From Streblospio benedicti (taxonomy: Eukaryota; Annelida; Polychaeta; Spionida; Spionidae), in assembly GCA_019095985.1 (NCBI GenBank), contig CM032668.1:23442924-23506923 (forward strand): a DNA stretch of 64,000 nt. Direction: 5' to 3'. The notes under the pieces are model-generated. The model did not search any database. It saw nothing but the letters and a program-made list of their open reading frames with translations, and was not told the DNA's origin. Positions 57,601 to 64,000 of this stretch are shown one piece after another; position 1 is the first letter of the stretch; each line of letters opens with the position of its first letter. Made by a program: the position numbers and the translations under genes.

Positions 57601-60600
57601 TTGTAAGCGCACTGTGTGTTTATTAGAATGACTACGGTACTTGACAGAAAACGCGTTAATTAGGTTCAGGTCATTGGGTTGGGGAAAGAGTGAGTGGGGG
57701 ATTGTGTGAGTGACAGGAATTTTGGACTCCATGCGCTCCCGGTGCAAGTAAAAGTGTGCCAATGACCTGGTGTTAAATGTAAAGCCCTGTCTACACTGGT
57801 AAGACCTCCTTCAAACGGTATCCGACAAGACGTCTTAAGCAGTTTGCTAAAAATATGTAAAGACGTTTTGTCTTTCACGGAACCTGTCTACACCGCTAAA
57901 ACCTTACGACCATTAGTCGTGCCCTTTCTGTTTCTAGCAACAAGACGCACGGTTAATGTACCACGCGTGGAAGAAATGCTGCTCTATGATTGGTTAAATT
58001 ATGTCCCAACGATCCGTCTTGTCGCTAAACCTGTCTACACCAACACGACTGCATCAAACTACTTCAAACTACATCAAACTTCATACGACCAAGACTTGAC
58101 ATGTCAAATACTCACGATTGCTTGAGACGAGACGGAAAATCGTGGAATATTGGTTTTAAGCGTGTCTACACTGCAAAGACATTGTCCGACAAGATGTCTC
58201 ATCGGATGCTGTTTGATAGAAGTCTTAGCGGTGTAGACTGGGTTTAAAGTCACAGTGAGAGCAAGACTGGGATCGATCACATGCTGACTTTAAACCACCA
58301 CATGTACATTCAACGGTTTGCTAAATATTAGCATAATGTTAGGGTGCGATCGTAGTACCTGTTGCGGCCGCTAGGTGACTAGTCTCGATCAACCAGACTA
58401 TATGATGGCGAAGACGAGGAAACGATTTAGCCTCTATCAATGTTTGTCTAAAATTTTCCCAGAATGCACTGTTTAACATGTGAAAAGTCACGTGATTAGG
58501 TTTGTTTGTCTAAAAATTACCCAGAGTTTATAGATGAGAAAAATCATGCATTCCCTGTTAGGTGCTGCTGCTGCTGCTGCAACACGGCGCCTCCCCCACC
58601 AAGCCGGTCATCACTCCGAGCGGCAACACGGCACCGGTACTCGCTGCGGTGCGTGCCGGGGACGCCGCGAGCGCCGACCTGCTGCTGGCGTATGGCGCCG
58701 GGGACGATGCCGGCGCCGGCGCGGAGCAGGCACTCGGGGCAGCGGTCACCGCGCTCAACGAGGAACTCATCGGGGTGTTCCTCAAACACAGGTACCGGCT
58801 TGAACGCTCAAATTAAGACCACCTCTCTATTGAGAGCAGCTCTATAATAAGACCACTTTTCAGAGTCCCAAACCTTCGTAAGCTATTACAATGAACCTCT
58901 GTATAGAGGCCACCTCTCTATTGAGACCACCTAACACTGGTCCCAATGGTGGTCCTAATAGAGAGGTTCTACTGCATGTTGTGTGTGTGCAGGTCACACG
59001 TGGACTCCGAGCACCAGCTGTCGCGCCTCGCCGTGCTGCAGTGCTACAGCGAGGAGCCCGACCCGGGGGTCGCGACCTCGGGAGAGCAGCGCAGCGGCAC
59101 CCTCAAGTCCCTGTGGCCGCAGAACCCCGTCGTGGTCAACTGGCACGGACTCAGGCTGCCCATGGTCGCCCAGGCGTGGTGAGTAGGTTATTGAGGCAGC
59201 CCGCGGTCACTCAGTTCAAGTTTGCTTATTAAGAAATACTGTTCAAAGAAAATCTATGGTACAAAAACTTACCATGATATATGTCTTAAACCATTTTTTT
59301 ATGTTAGAGCACTTCACACAGGGCCCGTAGGTCACACACATCCCGTATGCTTTTTTAAAAAAATATATAGCATCCTAACAAGTACCAAACAATATTACTA
59401 CCTTGAACATGATAGTTTTCCCAGTGCCAAAGTGTAAAAAGAAAATTTCTAGTAAGAATAAAAGTAAATAAACATGTTCAAATCGCATATTATCGCCACC
59501 TACGGGTTGTGCGTGACTGACGTTAATTCATAACAAAATGCAACATAGATCATGTAATTTTTACGACTCATAAAAGTAGTATTTATCTTATGAAAATATA
59601 AGTAATTAGCTTCATTTTAACACCTCAAACACTATTGTTGATTCATTAATAGCCGAGCTACGATGGTTTAAACAAAAAGAATATACGGGTTGGGTGTGAA
59701 GTGCTCTACCCGTTTTTTCGAAACATTTTCAACCAGATGTTTCACCCCTTCAGGCTGGTGGAGGCTTGTCACGTGCAGAACGGTCACCCCGCACCCGGCC
59801 TGTCACAGCAGCTCAGTCTCGTGGCAATCACACGCATCGGTCAGTACAGGGTCTTCGTTAAATTACGCATAGACTAGTTCACGTCATTTAAAGGTTATAC
59901 TCAGTTGCCAAACAAATATGCTTATATAGAAGCAATACAATATGTTCTGTGTATTCTGAAAGTTTCATTCTTTTACACAGCCTATTAGAGTATTTAGAGC
60001 AATTTGAATGATAGGCAATAGGAACCGGTATAACACCATCAAAACACGTGAACGCAACAAATGTCAACCGAATGATTTTTGTCAGACGTAACTTGCACGG
60101 TGCATGTAAGAAGAAGCCTATATCTGCTATGTTAATTTTCACATCTGCCATTGGAAGTTCACGATACGTCTGGCGAAAATCATTCGATTATGCAACATCA
60201 TGTGACCTTGTTTTTTAGCTGACAATGTATAACAGTATTTTTATAGATGTAATAAATACTAAACGTGAAAATATGAATCTTATTTCCCTTATGCTTCCAA
60301 TGGAAAGAGCATCGTTTATTGATTCTGGATTTTACAGAACACATATATTTTTGACTGAGCAATATCTTTAACTGTGAGACAGCCCTAAATGTGGGCAAAG
60401 CTGCCATTTTACATCGACAACACATAGTCAGCAACCCCTTTAGTGTCAACCCCATCTTAAGTCTACTAGGGATTTTTATACTTGCAATTTGAGCACACTC
60501 ATGCTAAGCAGAAAGACATTCTTTCGACATAGACTCTTACGTTAAATTACCAACAGAATCTCCCTGAGAATAAAAGAATTAGAAATTGATTAAGTAAAAT

Positions 60601-63310
60601 GAGTACTCTAAAGTAACTGCAATTAGTATGGTTTGTTTTAGACCTGTCAAACAACGCTCTCACTCTGCTGCCGTGTGAGATTTTCAACCTGCCGTCATTG
60701 GCCTACCTCAACGCGGCTCACAACAGCATCAAGTGGATCCCCGGTGCAGACATCGCTGTGCCCAGGTGACAGCCTATTTGACTCGAGCTGCATGAATATA
60801 TAAAATTACAGATATATATATAGATAATTATAGATATAGAATTACGTTTGAATGAACTTAGTGCTGATTGCTGTTTTAAACAGTTTGTGGTGGCACGTCA
60901 CAAATCTTATTTCATTTTTCATTTTGAATTTCTTCTAGTTTCAAGCTTTTTATATGTGAATTGAGTTGATTTTAATTTAGTTCATTTTTAATATTTTTAG
61001 ATATTTTCTAGCTAAGGCTACTTATAGAAAAAATTAATTGCATTTAGATTTTTAGTGCTTGAAAAACGTTAAGATTTATTACATATTATTGAAATTCGAC
61101 AAAATTAACATTAATTTCATTCACATCCAACCTAAAAAGAAATAAAACAAAGCATTGATTCCAAGAGGTCAAATCAAATGCAAAGAATATCTAAAATATC
61201 GATATCTTCTGACATTAGCCTAACCCCGTTGTTCCCCAGGTCATGTAGCTGCTTGACGTCCCTGTTGACCTCACGACCCGGCGCTGACCCTGACCCCGTG
61301 ACCCTGGAGTGCGTGCACCGCGCGGCCAATCAGCAGTCGGTGGAGCAGACGGACGCTCTGTGGCGGTGTCCGAACCTCGCAGACATCGAGCTCGATCACA
61401 ACAAACTACGCAGTCTGCCCAAGGTACAAACACAATGTAAACAAACTGTCCAATGTACAAACACAATGCAAACATGCAGTCTATACTATATGGGTAATAT
61501 GGGTGCATTATAATTTCCCAGTTATCAAAGTTCTATTTTCATATTTTCCACCCAGGAATTTTTAGTTGAAACATTTCAGTAAAGGTATTAAATAAATTGC
61601 AGAGAAGTAAGAATATATTTTGTCTTTACACAACACATCCTCCGCTAATAAGGAAAAAATAATGTACACTATGGTACAAGTAAAGAGAAATTATGTGAAA
61701 CATACGTGGTAATGATGGTATCGGTAATCATATTATAGGTTAAAGGTCTATAAGGGCCATATTAAGTGGTCAATTAAATGACAACAACTTAATTGTCAGC
61801 TTGCTCCCTCTGTATTTATGACAGGTATTTAAGGCTGGTTTGTGTTCACGTATGTGGAGCACTTCCAATGGCAGTAAAAAGTTAAGTGAATCAAAAACAC
61901 TCATTTGCAAAACCTTCCTTTATACCCATCAAATCTGAAATCCCTCCCTCCCCCCTCCAGGCGCTGTTCCGTCTGCCCAAGCTGGCGCGGATCTCGGCGT
62001 CCAACAACGAGCTGGAGCACGTTCCATGGGAGCTGTGGACGGCGCCGGCGCTCGCCGAGCTCAGCCTGGCACACAACCGGCTGCGCACGCTGCCCGCGGC
62101 GCCGCCAGATGCCGGCGCGGAGGGCATCGCTCGGTGCAGCGCCTCACTGTCAGACCTCAACACGCTCGACCCGACCAACGGCGGTGAGTGCCGGGGTTAG
62201 GAATGGTGATGGCTGTGTCGGATGGAGTCTTAAATGTCATGGAATTGAGGGAATCGGTGTAATACTGCGTCATAAATCTAAACATTACGTAATAAAGTTG
62301 AGATCGTGGTGAGTACCAGGGTTAGGTACGGTAATGCCCACTACAAGGGCACATGCATCGTAGAGGGTAGAAGCCAACTGAGACTGAAACTAATCAGTGG
62401 CCATTCGTTTCCTCTTCATTGTTTACTTATATGTGCCTGCGTAGAATGGAGTCCTAAATGTCATGGAATTGAGGGGAATCTGCATGATGCTGTGTGGTAA
62501 ATCTAAACATTTCGTAATAAAGTTGAGATCATGCAGATTTTTTGGGACTGCACATCTATGAAACTTATGACTTACGGGGGATTTGTAACTAACGTTGTAG
62601 TAATCGAATATAACCGAACAATCATAAAAAAAGAAAGATTTCTGCAAGTGGTCGGATGCTTCTATTTTAATAACAGTTCTGATTTATTTACGCGTTTTCG
62701 TGACATTTCACACTTCAAAAGTGTAAGACATTGATTTAAATGCATAATCTGTCAAAATGGCCGGCGTGTTCATAGAGTTACAAAAGCTCACGTTTATAAT
62801 GGACATGGAGATCCCTAGGTGTTGGGGACAGGACAGAGTGCAGAAGACTAGGCTAGAATGCGTAAAGTCATACCTGAAGGACTGTAACCTCCTCAATACA
62901 GACCCGTAAATAGATAGACGCATGGCGAGCTGGTGTAAAGACACACCACCTTCTGCTGCTTGCCCCAGAAACTGGCGACACCCGTAGTAGTTGACACCTA
63001 AACCTTTGTAGTAATAGTAGTAGTAGTGGTAGCAGCAGCAGCAGCAGCAGCAGGGAAAGCAGCAAAAGCAGCAGCGATAGCAGCAGCAGTATTTAGCAGC
63101 AGCCCATTGACCCCTTCCTTTGCCCCCCAGGGTCTGAGTCGTGCGGTCACAGTCTCCCGAGCACGCCGCTGCGGCGGCAGGTGGGGGAGTCCCCGCGGGG
63201 CGGCGGCGGAGAGGAGGACTTCGACCGCCGCTTTGACGCGCAGACGCCCGACCCGTTCTTCGCGATTGTCGGCAGCGATGGGAAAAACGGCTACGAGGAG
63301 GTGTACGTGG
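45415..63310 (+). CDS. LRRK1: LRRK1-type Roco kinase gene, 5' half (16 exons in window)
   Basis: Sixteen exons give about 810 residues: ankyrin repeats (exons 1-10), then the block [20 protein letters not shown], and leucine-rich repeats (exons 12-15: [59 protein letters not shown]). This is the order of animal LRRK1-type Roco proteins, where ankyrin and LRR scaffolds precede the ROC GTPase, COR and kinase domains. Human LRRK1 has a matching 'ALRVKWSHLRLPWV' block before its LRRs. The start [20 protein letters not shown] resembles invertebrate LRRK N-termini. Catalytic parts would lie beyond 64,000. Exon phases agree except between exons 6 and 7. Exons are GC-rich with G/C-ending codons while introns are AT-rich and full of MITEs. 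Family members act in vesicle traffic and signalling in the cytoplasm. Confidence 0.85.
45717..46033. mobile_element. Pogo/Tigger-like MITE in LRRK1 intron 1
   Basis: Ends CAGTTAAACCTCGATTTTAC and ATATCGAGGTTTGGCTG are inverted repeats flanked by TA (45,715 and 46,034). Length is 317 bp. There is no transposase. Confidence 0.88.
46187..46227 (+). CDS. LRRK1: LRRK1-type exon 2 (41 nt)
   Basis: Microexon after TGCTTTCTGCTTTCAG. It reads (A)[13 protein letters not shown] and ends ATG|GTAAGA in phase 0. It links exon 1's MLLQAG to [11 protein letters not shown] of exon 3, completing ankyrin repeats. Confidence 0.88.
46228..47100. other. LRRK1 intron 2, left part
   Basis: AT-rich intron with no further coding block or recognisable element before the acceptor array. 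Confidence 0.4.
47107..47498 (+). repeat. Tandem copies of the exon 3 acceptor, split by a MITE
   Basis: The phrase CTGACACTGTGCCC...AG|GGCCCCCTG is repeated about five times (near 47,112, 47,147, 47,412, 47,446 and 47,474), each about 30-36 bp, the last being the true acceptor CTACCTTCCAG at 47,498. One upstream copy (47,157-47,176) even carries CTACCTTCCAGGGCCCCCTG in full. A MITE (47,177-47,408) sits between copies two and three. Confidence 0.85.
47177..47408. mobile_element. CAGGG-type MITE, 5-bp TSD CCCTG
   Basis: Ends CAGGGTCAGGATTAGG and GGCTAATCCCAACCCTG; CCCTG is duplicated at 47,172-47,176 and 47,409-47,413. Length is 232 bp, with internal ACTCGTC/GACGAG words. Confidence 0.88.
47499..47664 (+). 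CDS. LRRK1: LRRK1-type exon 3
   Basis: Phase 0 start [20 protein letters not shown], then [20 protein letters not shown] and [11 protein letters not shown]: two ankyrin units. It ends CACAAAG|GTACGG in phase 1. Confidence 0.9.
47694..47904. mobile_element. Possible CAGGG-type MITE, diverged
   Basis: Ends CAGGGCCACAATGAG and TTATCTGTGGCCCTG are inverted repeats, with GGACGAG words inside. No target duplication is visible. Confidence 0.5.
47905..48126. repeat. Degenerate tandem repeat (GGTGCATTATGGACA)
   Basis: About seven loose units of 'GGGTGCATTATGGACACAAATG' type, 20-35 bp each, between 47,935 and 48,126. Confidence 0.7.
48127..48370. repeat. Foldback element, copy 2 (truncated)
   Basis: It shares with 35,755-36,049 the words AATGAAA, TCACATGACC, CATGTGACATCTGAGACGAG, GATCATGTGAC-like arms and the right end CCAATAGGTA. 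The following TCATGAATAATCGAACCCAG also matches the sequence after copy 1, so the true repeat is longer. Confidence 0.75.
48590..48625 (+). CDS. LRRK1: LRRK1-type exon 4 (36 nt)
   Basis: Microexon after TTCTTTCATTTTTCAG. It reads (A)[11 protein letters not shown] and ends AAAAAG|GTAATA, phase 1 to phase 1. It is supported by splice sites and frame only, as it has no domain signature. Confidence 0.7.
48626..49011. other. LRRK1 intron 4, left part
   Basis: AT-rich, nothing recognised. Confidence 0.4.
49012..49186. mobile_element. MITE with CAGTGAATGTCCTCAACAA ends, TA target
   Basis: Ends CAGTGAATGTCCTCAACAAC and CTTTGTTGAGGACATTTACTG are inverted repeats flanked by TA on both sides (49,010 and 49,187). 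Length is 175 bp. Confidence 0.9.
49354..49461 (+). CDS. LRRK1: LRRK1-type exon 5
   Basis: Phase 1 to phase 1: (A)[35 protein letters not shown]. Helical spacer between ankyrin units. Acceptor TGTGTGGTTTCAG, donor AATGAAG|GTAAAA. Confidence 0.85.
49462..50441. other. LRRK1 intron 5
   Basis: AT-rich. At about 49,843-49,960 there is a TA-CAGTAGAACCGCTCTATTA end and degenerate GAGAGGTGGTCTCT words, a fragment of a pogo/Tigger-like repeat. Confidence 0.45.
50442..50617 (+). CDS. LRRK1: LRRK1-type exon 6
   Basis: (G)[56 protein letters not shown]: two ankyrin units. It ends CTAGAG|GTGAGA in phase 0. The acceptor (TATATTAAATAAAAAG) lacks a pyrimidine tract, unusual beside the other exons. Confidence 0.85.
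50681..51037. mobile_element. Inverted-repeat element with GGACCATTCAG ends
   Basis: The left end GGACCATTCAGTATTTATGA and the right end CATAAATTCTGAATCGTTCC pair, and pairing continues through CAGGGTGGGGTAGGAGGATT. TTAG flanks both ends and may be a 4-bp target duplication. The inside has repeated 'GGGGGGCTATCAATTTTTTCAC' phrases. Confidence 0.8.
51046..51202. repeat. Long inverted repeat, ~67-bp arms
   Basis: The arm with ATTCATTTTGAGAAAAATCC and CTTTATACTTGC pairs with GCAAGTATAAAGGATTTTTC, with loop about 51,113-51,128. It lies nine bases after the previous element. Confidence 0.9.
51203..52774. other. LRRK1 intron 6, middle part
   Basis: No coding block. Short poly-A/T-rich AATAAAAATAAAAAT runs lie near 51,350 and 52,330. 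At 52,621-52,705 is the tail module of the SINE at 37,721 (GCTAATGACCTGGTCTAAAA ... ATGGACCATAAACCAGCACA). Confidence 0.45.
52775..53299 (+). repeat. Tandem duplication, one copy carrying a MITE
   Basis: Copy 1 (52,775-53,159) and copy 2 (53,160-53,299) share ACCTTTTGGACTTCATAATT ... GGTACG.GCAGCTC ... CATACTAAGAGACTGTG. Copy 1 has 244 extra bases, the MITE at 52,893. Copy 2 therefore shows the pre-insertion site. Confidence 0.9.
52893..53136. mobile_element. MITE with TGGTGCGTTCGCGTG ends, 3-bp target
   Basis: Ends TGGTGCGTTCGCGTG and CACGCGAACGCACCA are a perfect 15-bp inverted repeat. Comparison with the empty site gives a 3-bp duplication TAA (right copy now TGA). A 3-bp TWA target is typical of PIF/Harbinger elements. 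Confidence 0.88.
53300..53329 (+). CDS. Possible small LRRK1 exon ([10 protein letters not shown])
   Basis: After GTGTTTTGTTTAG the next 30 nt are GC-rich and read [10 protein letters not shown] in phase 0, which would continue exon 6's AQALLE well ([13 protein letters not shown]). The following GTCTAG is a poor donor, and the frame stops at that TAG. It could be a real microexon, an alternative 3' end giving a short protein, or chance. Confidence 0.3.
53330..54687. other. LRRK1 intron 6, right part
   Basis: AT-rich. AACCGGTTAAC/CCGGTTATCCGGTTAACC words at 53,500-53,865 form a loose inverted pair and may be an old element. Nothing else is recognised. Confidence 0.4.
54688..54841 (+). CDS. 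LRRK1: LRRK1-type exon 7
   Basis: (.)[51 protein letters not shown]: one clear ankyrin repeat. It ends AAG|GTGAGT in phase 0. The acceptor TTTGTTTAG at 54,687 leaves one base before TAC, which needs a phase 2 partner, but exon 6 ends in phase 0. An in-frame acceptor GTGTGTAAG (exon from ATG TTC AAG) or CACAG at 54,667 would fit phase 0. Confidence 0.8.
54916..55329. other. LRRK1 intron 7 with CA-rich microsatellite
   Basis: A CACACA/CATGCA-rich run spans about 55,079-55,205. It produces an artificial Cys/Val-rich minus-strand ORF. Confidence 0.85.
55330..55482 (+). CDS. LRRK1: LRRK1-type exon 8
   Basis: [20 protein letters not shown], then a Gly/Pro/Asp-rich linker ([18 protein letters not shown]). 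Low-complexity insert between ankyrin units, probably disordered. Phase 0 both sides. Confidence 0.85.
55902..56121. mobile_element. CAGGG-type element, 5-bp TSD CATAA
   Basis: It begins CAGGGAATGCTACTCG and ends GTGCCTAATCAACGCCCTG, flanked by CATAA (55,897-55,901 and 56,122-56,126). It is rich in ACTCGCC/GGCGAGTG words. Confidence 0.82.
56133..56613. mobile_element. CAGGG-type MITE, 5-bp TSD CATAG, with insertion
   Basis: Ends CAGGGTCAGGATTAGCCACT and CTAATCCTCACCCTG, flanked by CATAG (56,128-56,132 and 56,614-56,618). It matches 35,029-35,270 closely. About 240 bp from near 56,260 to 56,505 (TTCGAAAAACCTACCGG...) are an additional insertion absent from that copy. Confidence 0.88.
56634..56777 (+). 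CDS. LRRK1: LRRK1-type exon 9
   Basis: [48 protein letters not shown]: Pro-rich linker, then an ankyrin repeat. Phase 0 both sides. Acceptor CTGTTTACCCGCAG, donor CACCAG|GTACGT. Confidence 0.88.
57109..57784 (+). repeat. Tandem duplication of a SINE-related unit, second copy with a MITE
   Basis: Unit 1 (57,109-57,300) and unit 2 (57,304-57,784) share GGCTCAAACACGGCTTGTGA, TTGACAGAAAAC, TTAATTAGGTTCA, TCATTGGGTTG and GTGCCAATGACCTGGTGTTA. Unit 2 contains the 298-bp MITE at 57,340, which unit 1 lacks. The unit's end is the tail module of the SINE at 37,721. Confidence 0.85.
57340..57637. mobile_element. MITE, second copy of the 36,560 family, TA target
   Basis: Ends CCATTTTCGATCTTATTAGC and ATTAGAATGACTACGG with TA on both sides. 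The inside (ATTATACAAATCTTGCTCTT, TATAACACGCCGGTATTATT, ATCATGTTCTGTGGGGTCAA) matches 36,560-36,849. Confidence 0.88.
57785..58242. mobile_element. hAT-like MITE inserted in SINE tail
   Basis: Ends CCCTGTCTACACTGGTAAGA and TCTTAGCGGTGTAGACTGGG are inverted repeats; subterminal GTATCCGACAAGACGTCTT also pairs with the right side. Flanks TGTAAAG and TTTAAAG look like a worn 7-8-bp duplication. The SINE tail resumes right after it (GTCACAGTGAGAGCAAGACT). Length is 458 bp. Confidence 0.83.
58562..58791 (+). CDS. LRRK1: LRRK1-type exon 10
   Basis: The exon opens with a (CTG)n run encoding [12 protein letters not shown], then [40 protein letters not shown] and [10 protein letters not shown]: two ankyrin units in very GC-rich sequence. 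It ends CACAG|GTACC in phase 2. The leucine run could vary in length between alleles. Confidence 0.88.
58993..59178 (+). CDS. LRRK1: LRRK1-type exon 11
   Basis: [47 protein letters not shown](W). The VNWHGLRLP block corresponds to human LRRK1's VKWSHLRLP, the joint between ankyrin and leucine-rich regions. It ends GCGTG|GTGAGT in phase 2. Confidence 0.9.
59179..59753. other. LRRK1 intron 11
   Basis: AT-rich, nothing recognised; GTGAGT donor and TTTCACCCCTTCAG acceptor. Confidence 0.5.
59754..59839 (+). CDS. LRRK1: LRRK1-type exon 12
   Basis: [28 protein letters not shown](D): leads into the first leucine-rich repeat. Phase 2 to phase 1, donor ATCG|GTCAGT. Confidence 0.85.
59840..60641. other. 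LRRK1 intron 12
   Basis: AT-rich, nothing recognised. Confidence 0.45.
60642..60765 (+). CDS. LRRK1: LRRK1-type exon 13: first leucine-rich repeats
   Basis: (D)[40 protein letters not shown]: two LRRs with the LxxLxLxxNxLxxLP pattern. Phase 1 to phase 2, donor CCCAG|GTGACA. Confidence 0.92.
60766..61239. other. LRRK1 intron 13
   Basis: AT-rich, nothing recognised. Confidence 0.45.
61240..61423 (+). CDS. LRRK1: LRRK1-type exon 14
   Basis: [20 protein letters not shown], an acidic linker, then [21 protein letters not shown]: an LRR. Phase 2 to phase 0. Confidence 0.9.
61424..61960. other. LRRK1 intron 14
   Basis: AT-rich. The first ~75 bases repeat GTACAAACACAATGYAAACA twice. The acceptor has a long C/T tract (CCCTCCCTCCCCCCTCCAG). 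Confidence 0.5.
61961..62183 (+). CDS. LRRK1: LRRK1-type exon 15
   Basis: [55 protein letters not shown]: two LRRs, then a Ser/Asp linker ([15 protein letters not shown]). It ends GGCG|GTGAGT in phase 1. Confidence 0.9.
62184..63130. other. LRRK1 intron 15
   Basis: A ~70-bp unit (GGAGTCTTAAATGTCATGGA ... TAATAAAGTTGAGATC) occurs twice, at about 62,224-62,310 and 62,447-62,533. A GTAGTAGTAG/GCAGCAGCAG microsatellite lies at 63,008-63,095. Confidence 0.7.
63131..63310 (+). CDS. LRRK1: LRRK1-type exon 16
   Basis: (G)[20 protein letters not shown], a Gly-rich loop, [18 protein letters not shown] and NGYEEVYV(G): a linker between LRR groups, no domain of its own. Phase 1 to phase 1, donor GTACGTGG|GTGAGT. 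Confidence 0.82.
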
Positions 63311-63457
63311 GTGAGTGAGATGCAGCTACACGTTAGGGCTTTTTTTGTTTCTTTTGATGCTGATGTAGTTTTATATTTTTGATAGAAAAAGTGTCCAGAA
63401 TATGTATTTAGATACTTTATTTTGCTTTGTTAATTAGGTATGCAGTATATGGAATCA

Positions 63458-63673
63458 TTATTTTCTTTATATATATTTGTCTACTGCTTAATAATCCAAA
63501 AACTAAAATGTACATAAATACATTAATTCTAATTTAAATTTCGGAGCAATAGCTTCCTATGCATTTGTGAACAGGAAGCTATTGCTTTGAAATTTAAATT
63601 AGAATTAATGTATTTATGTACATTTTAGTTTTTGGATTATTAAGCAGTAGACAAATATATACAAAGAAAATAA
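63458..63673. repeat. Nearly perfect inverted repeat, 101-bp arms
   Basis: Arms 63,458-63,558 and 63,573-63,673 pair with about three mismatches and a 14-bp loop (ATGCATTTGTGAAC). It lies in the intron after exon 16. Confidence 0.95.
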
Positions 63674-64000
63674 CTTTATTTTGCATTTTTCACTGACTGT
63701 TAATTTTTTTTTGCTTTTTAATACTCTCATAATTTAATTATTTTAATTGAAAAAATTTATAAAATATTTTTTTTAAATACTTAAATAGTTTTTCAAATGT
63801 ATTAACTCCTGCTAAGTTTTCTTTTTGGATTTTAATTTGCATCACCTTGTTTCTATAGTTTGTGTGTTGTTTGACAGTACTCTTTTCAAGAACTTATTAA
63901 TTTAAATCAAAATATATAATTGGGGGAAAAAAGAGCTTATGAATTTAGATCAAAATATATTCCCGGGTAATTCGGGAAAAAATAAAGTTGTAATTCATCC
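63674..64000. other. Window end, LRRK1 intron 16
   Basis: AT-rich with runs of T and A. No exon was seen before the window ends. Confidence 0.5.

Noticed and set aside
63026-63382. Ala/Arg-rich plus-strand ORF
   Set aside because: It reads a GCAGCAG microsatellite and then exon 16 in a wrong frame; the correct frame follows from the acceptor at 63,130.

Overview
The window is animal nuclear DNA: genes are split by many GT-AG introns, exons are short, and AT-rich introns and intergenic DNA are packed with LINEs, tRNA-derived SINEs and short inverted-repeat transposons. The protein families (LRRK1-type kinase, POFUT1, TMEM106, C2H2 zinc fingers, long ankyrin proteins) and the repeat mix suggest a marine invertebrate. 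I cannot resolve the phylum from sequence alone.

Layout. 1-5,170: mostly unassigned AT-rich DNA with a large (CAT)n microsatellite, a decayed cysteine-rich ORF and a near-identical 116-bp direct repeat. 5,179-6,258 (minus): a TMEM106-like locus with a repeat-built acidic N-terminal ORF, now out of frame with the membrane and LEA-2 part. 9,774-23,153 (minus): a probable ankyrin-repeat gene, with a small first exon at 22,980-23,153 and a 12-repeat exon at 9,774-11,045. Its ~12-kb intron holds nested LINE remnants (13,040-19,245), two of them with 5' inversions of twin-priming type, and a 100-N assembly gap. 25,376-26,533 (plus): an intronless POFUT1 homologue with an altered donor-binding loop. 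29,083-39,046 (plus): a seven-exon C2H2 zinc-finger gene with nine fingers; an optional 505-nt intron is open in the reading frame of exon 1. 39,047-45,414: AT-rich intergenic DNA with small inverted-repeat elements. 45,415-63,310 and beyond (plus): the 5' half of an LRRK1-type gene, with 16 exons covering ankyrin repeats and the first leucine-rich repeats; the ROC, COR and kinase parts would lie to the right.

The genes do not form an operon or an obvious pathway. POFUT1 acts on EGF repeats in the ER, the zinc-finger protein is presumably nuclear and the LRRK1-type protein is a cytoplasmic signalling scaffold/kinase. What unites the window is its structure. Splice acceptors were tandemly copied together with the first bases of their exons in two separate genes. 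Several MITE families are visible with target-site duplications and internal empty-site controls. There are also many long, nearly perfect inverted repeats. I found no convincing new defence, toxin or metabolic system.
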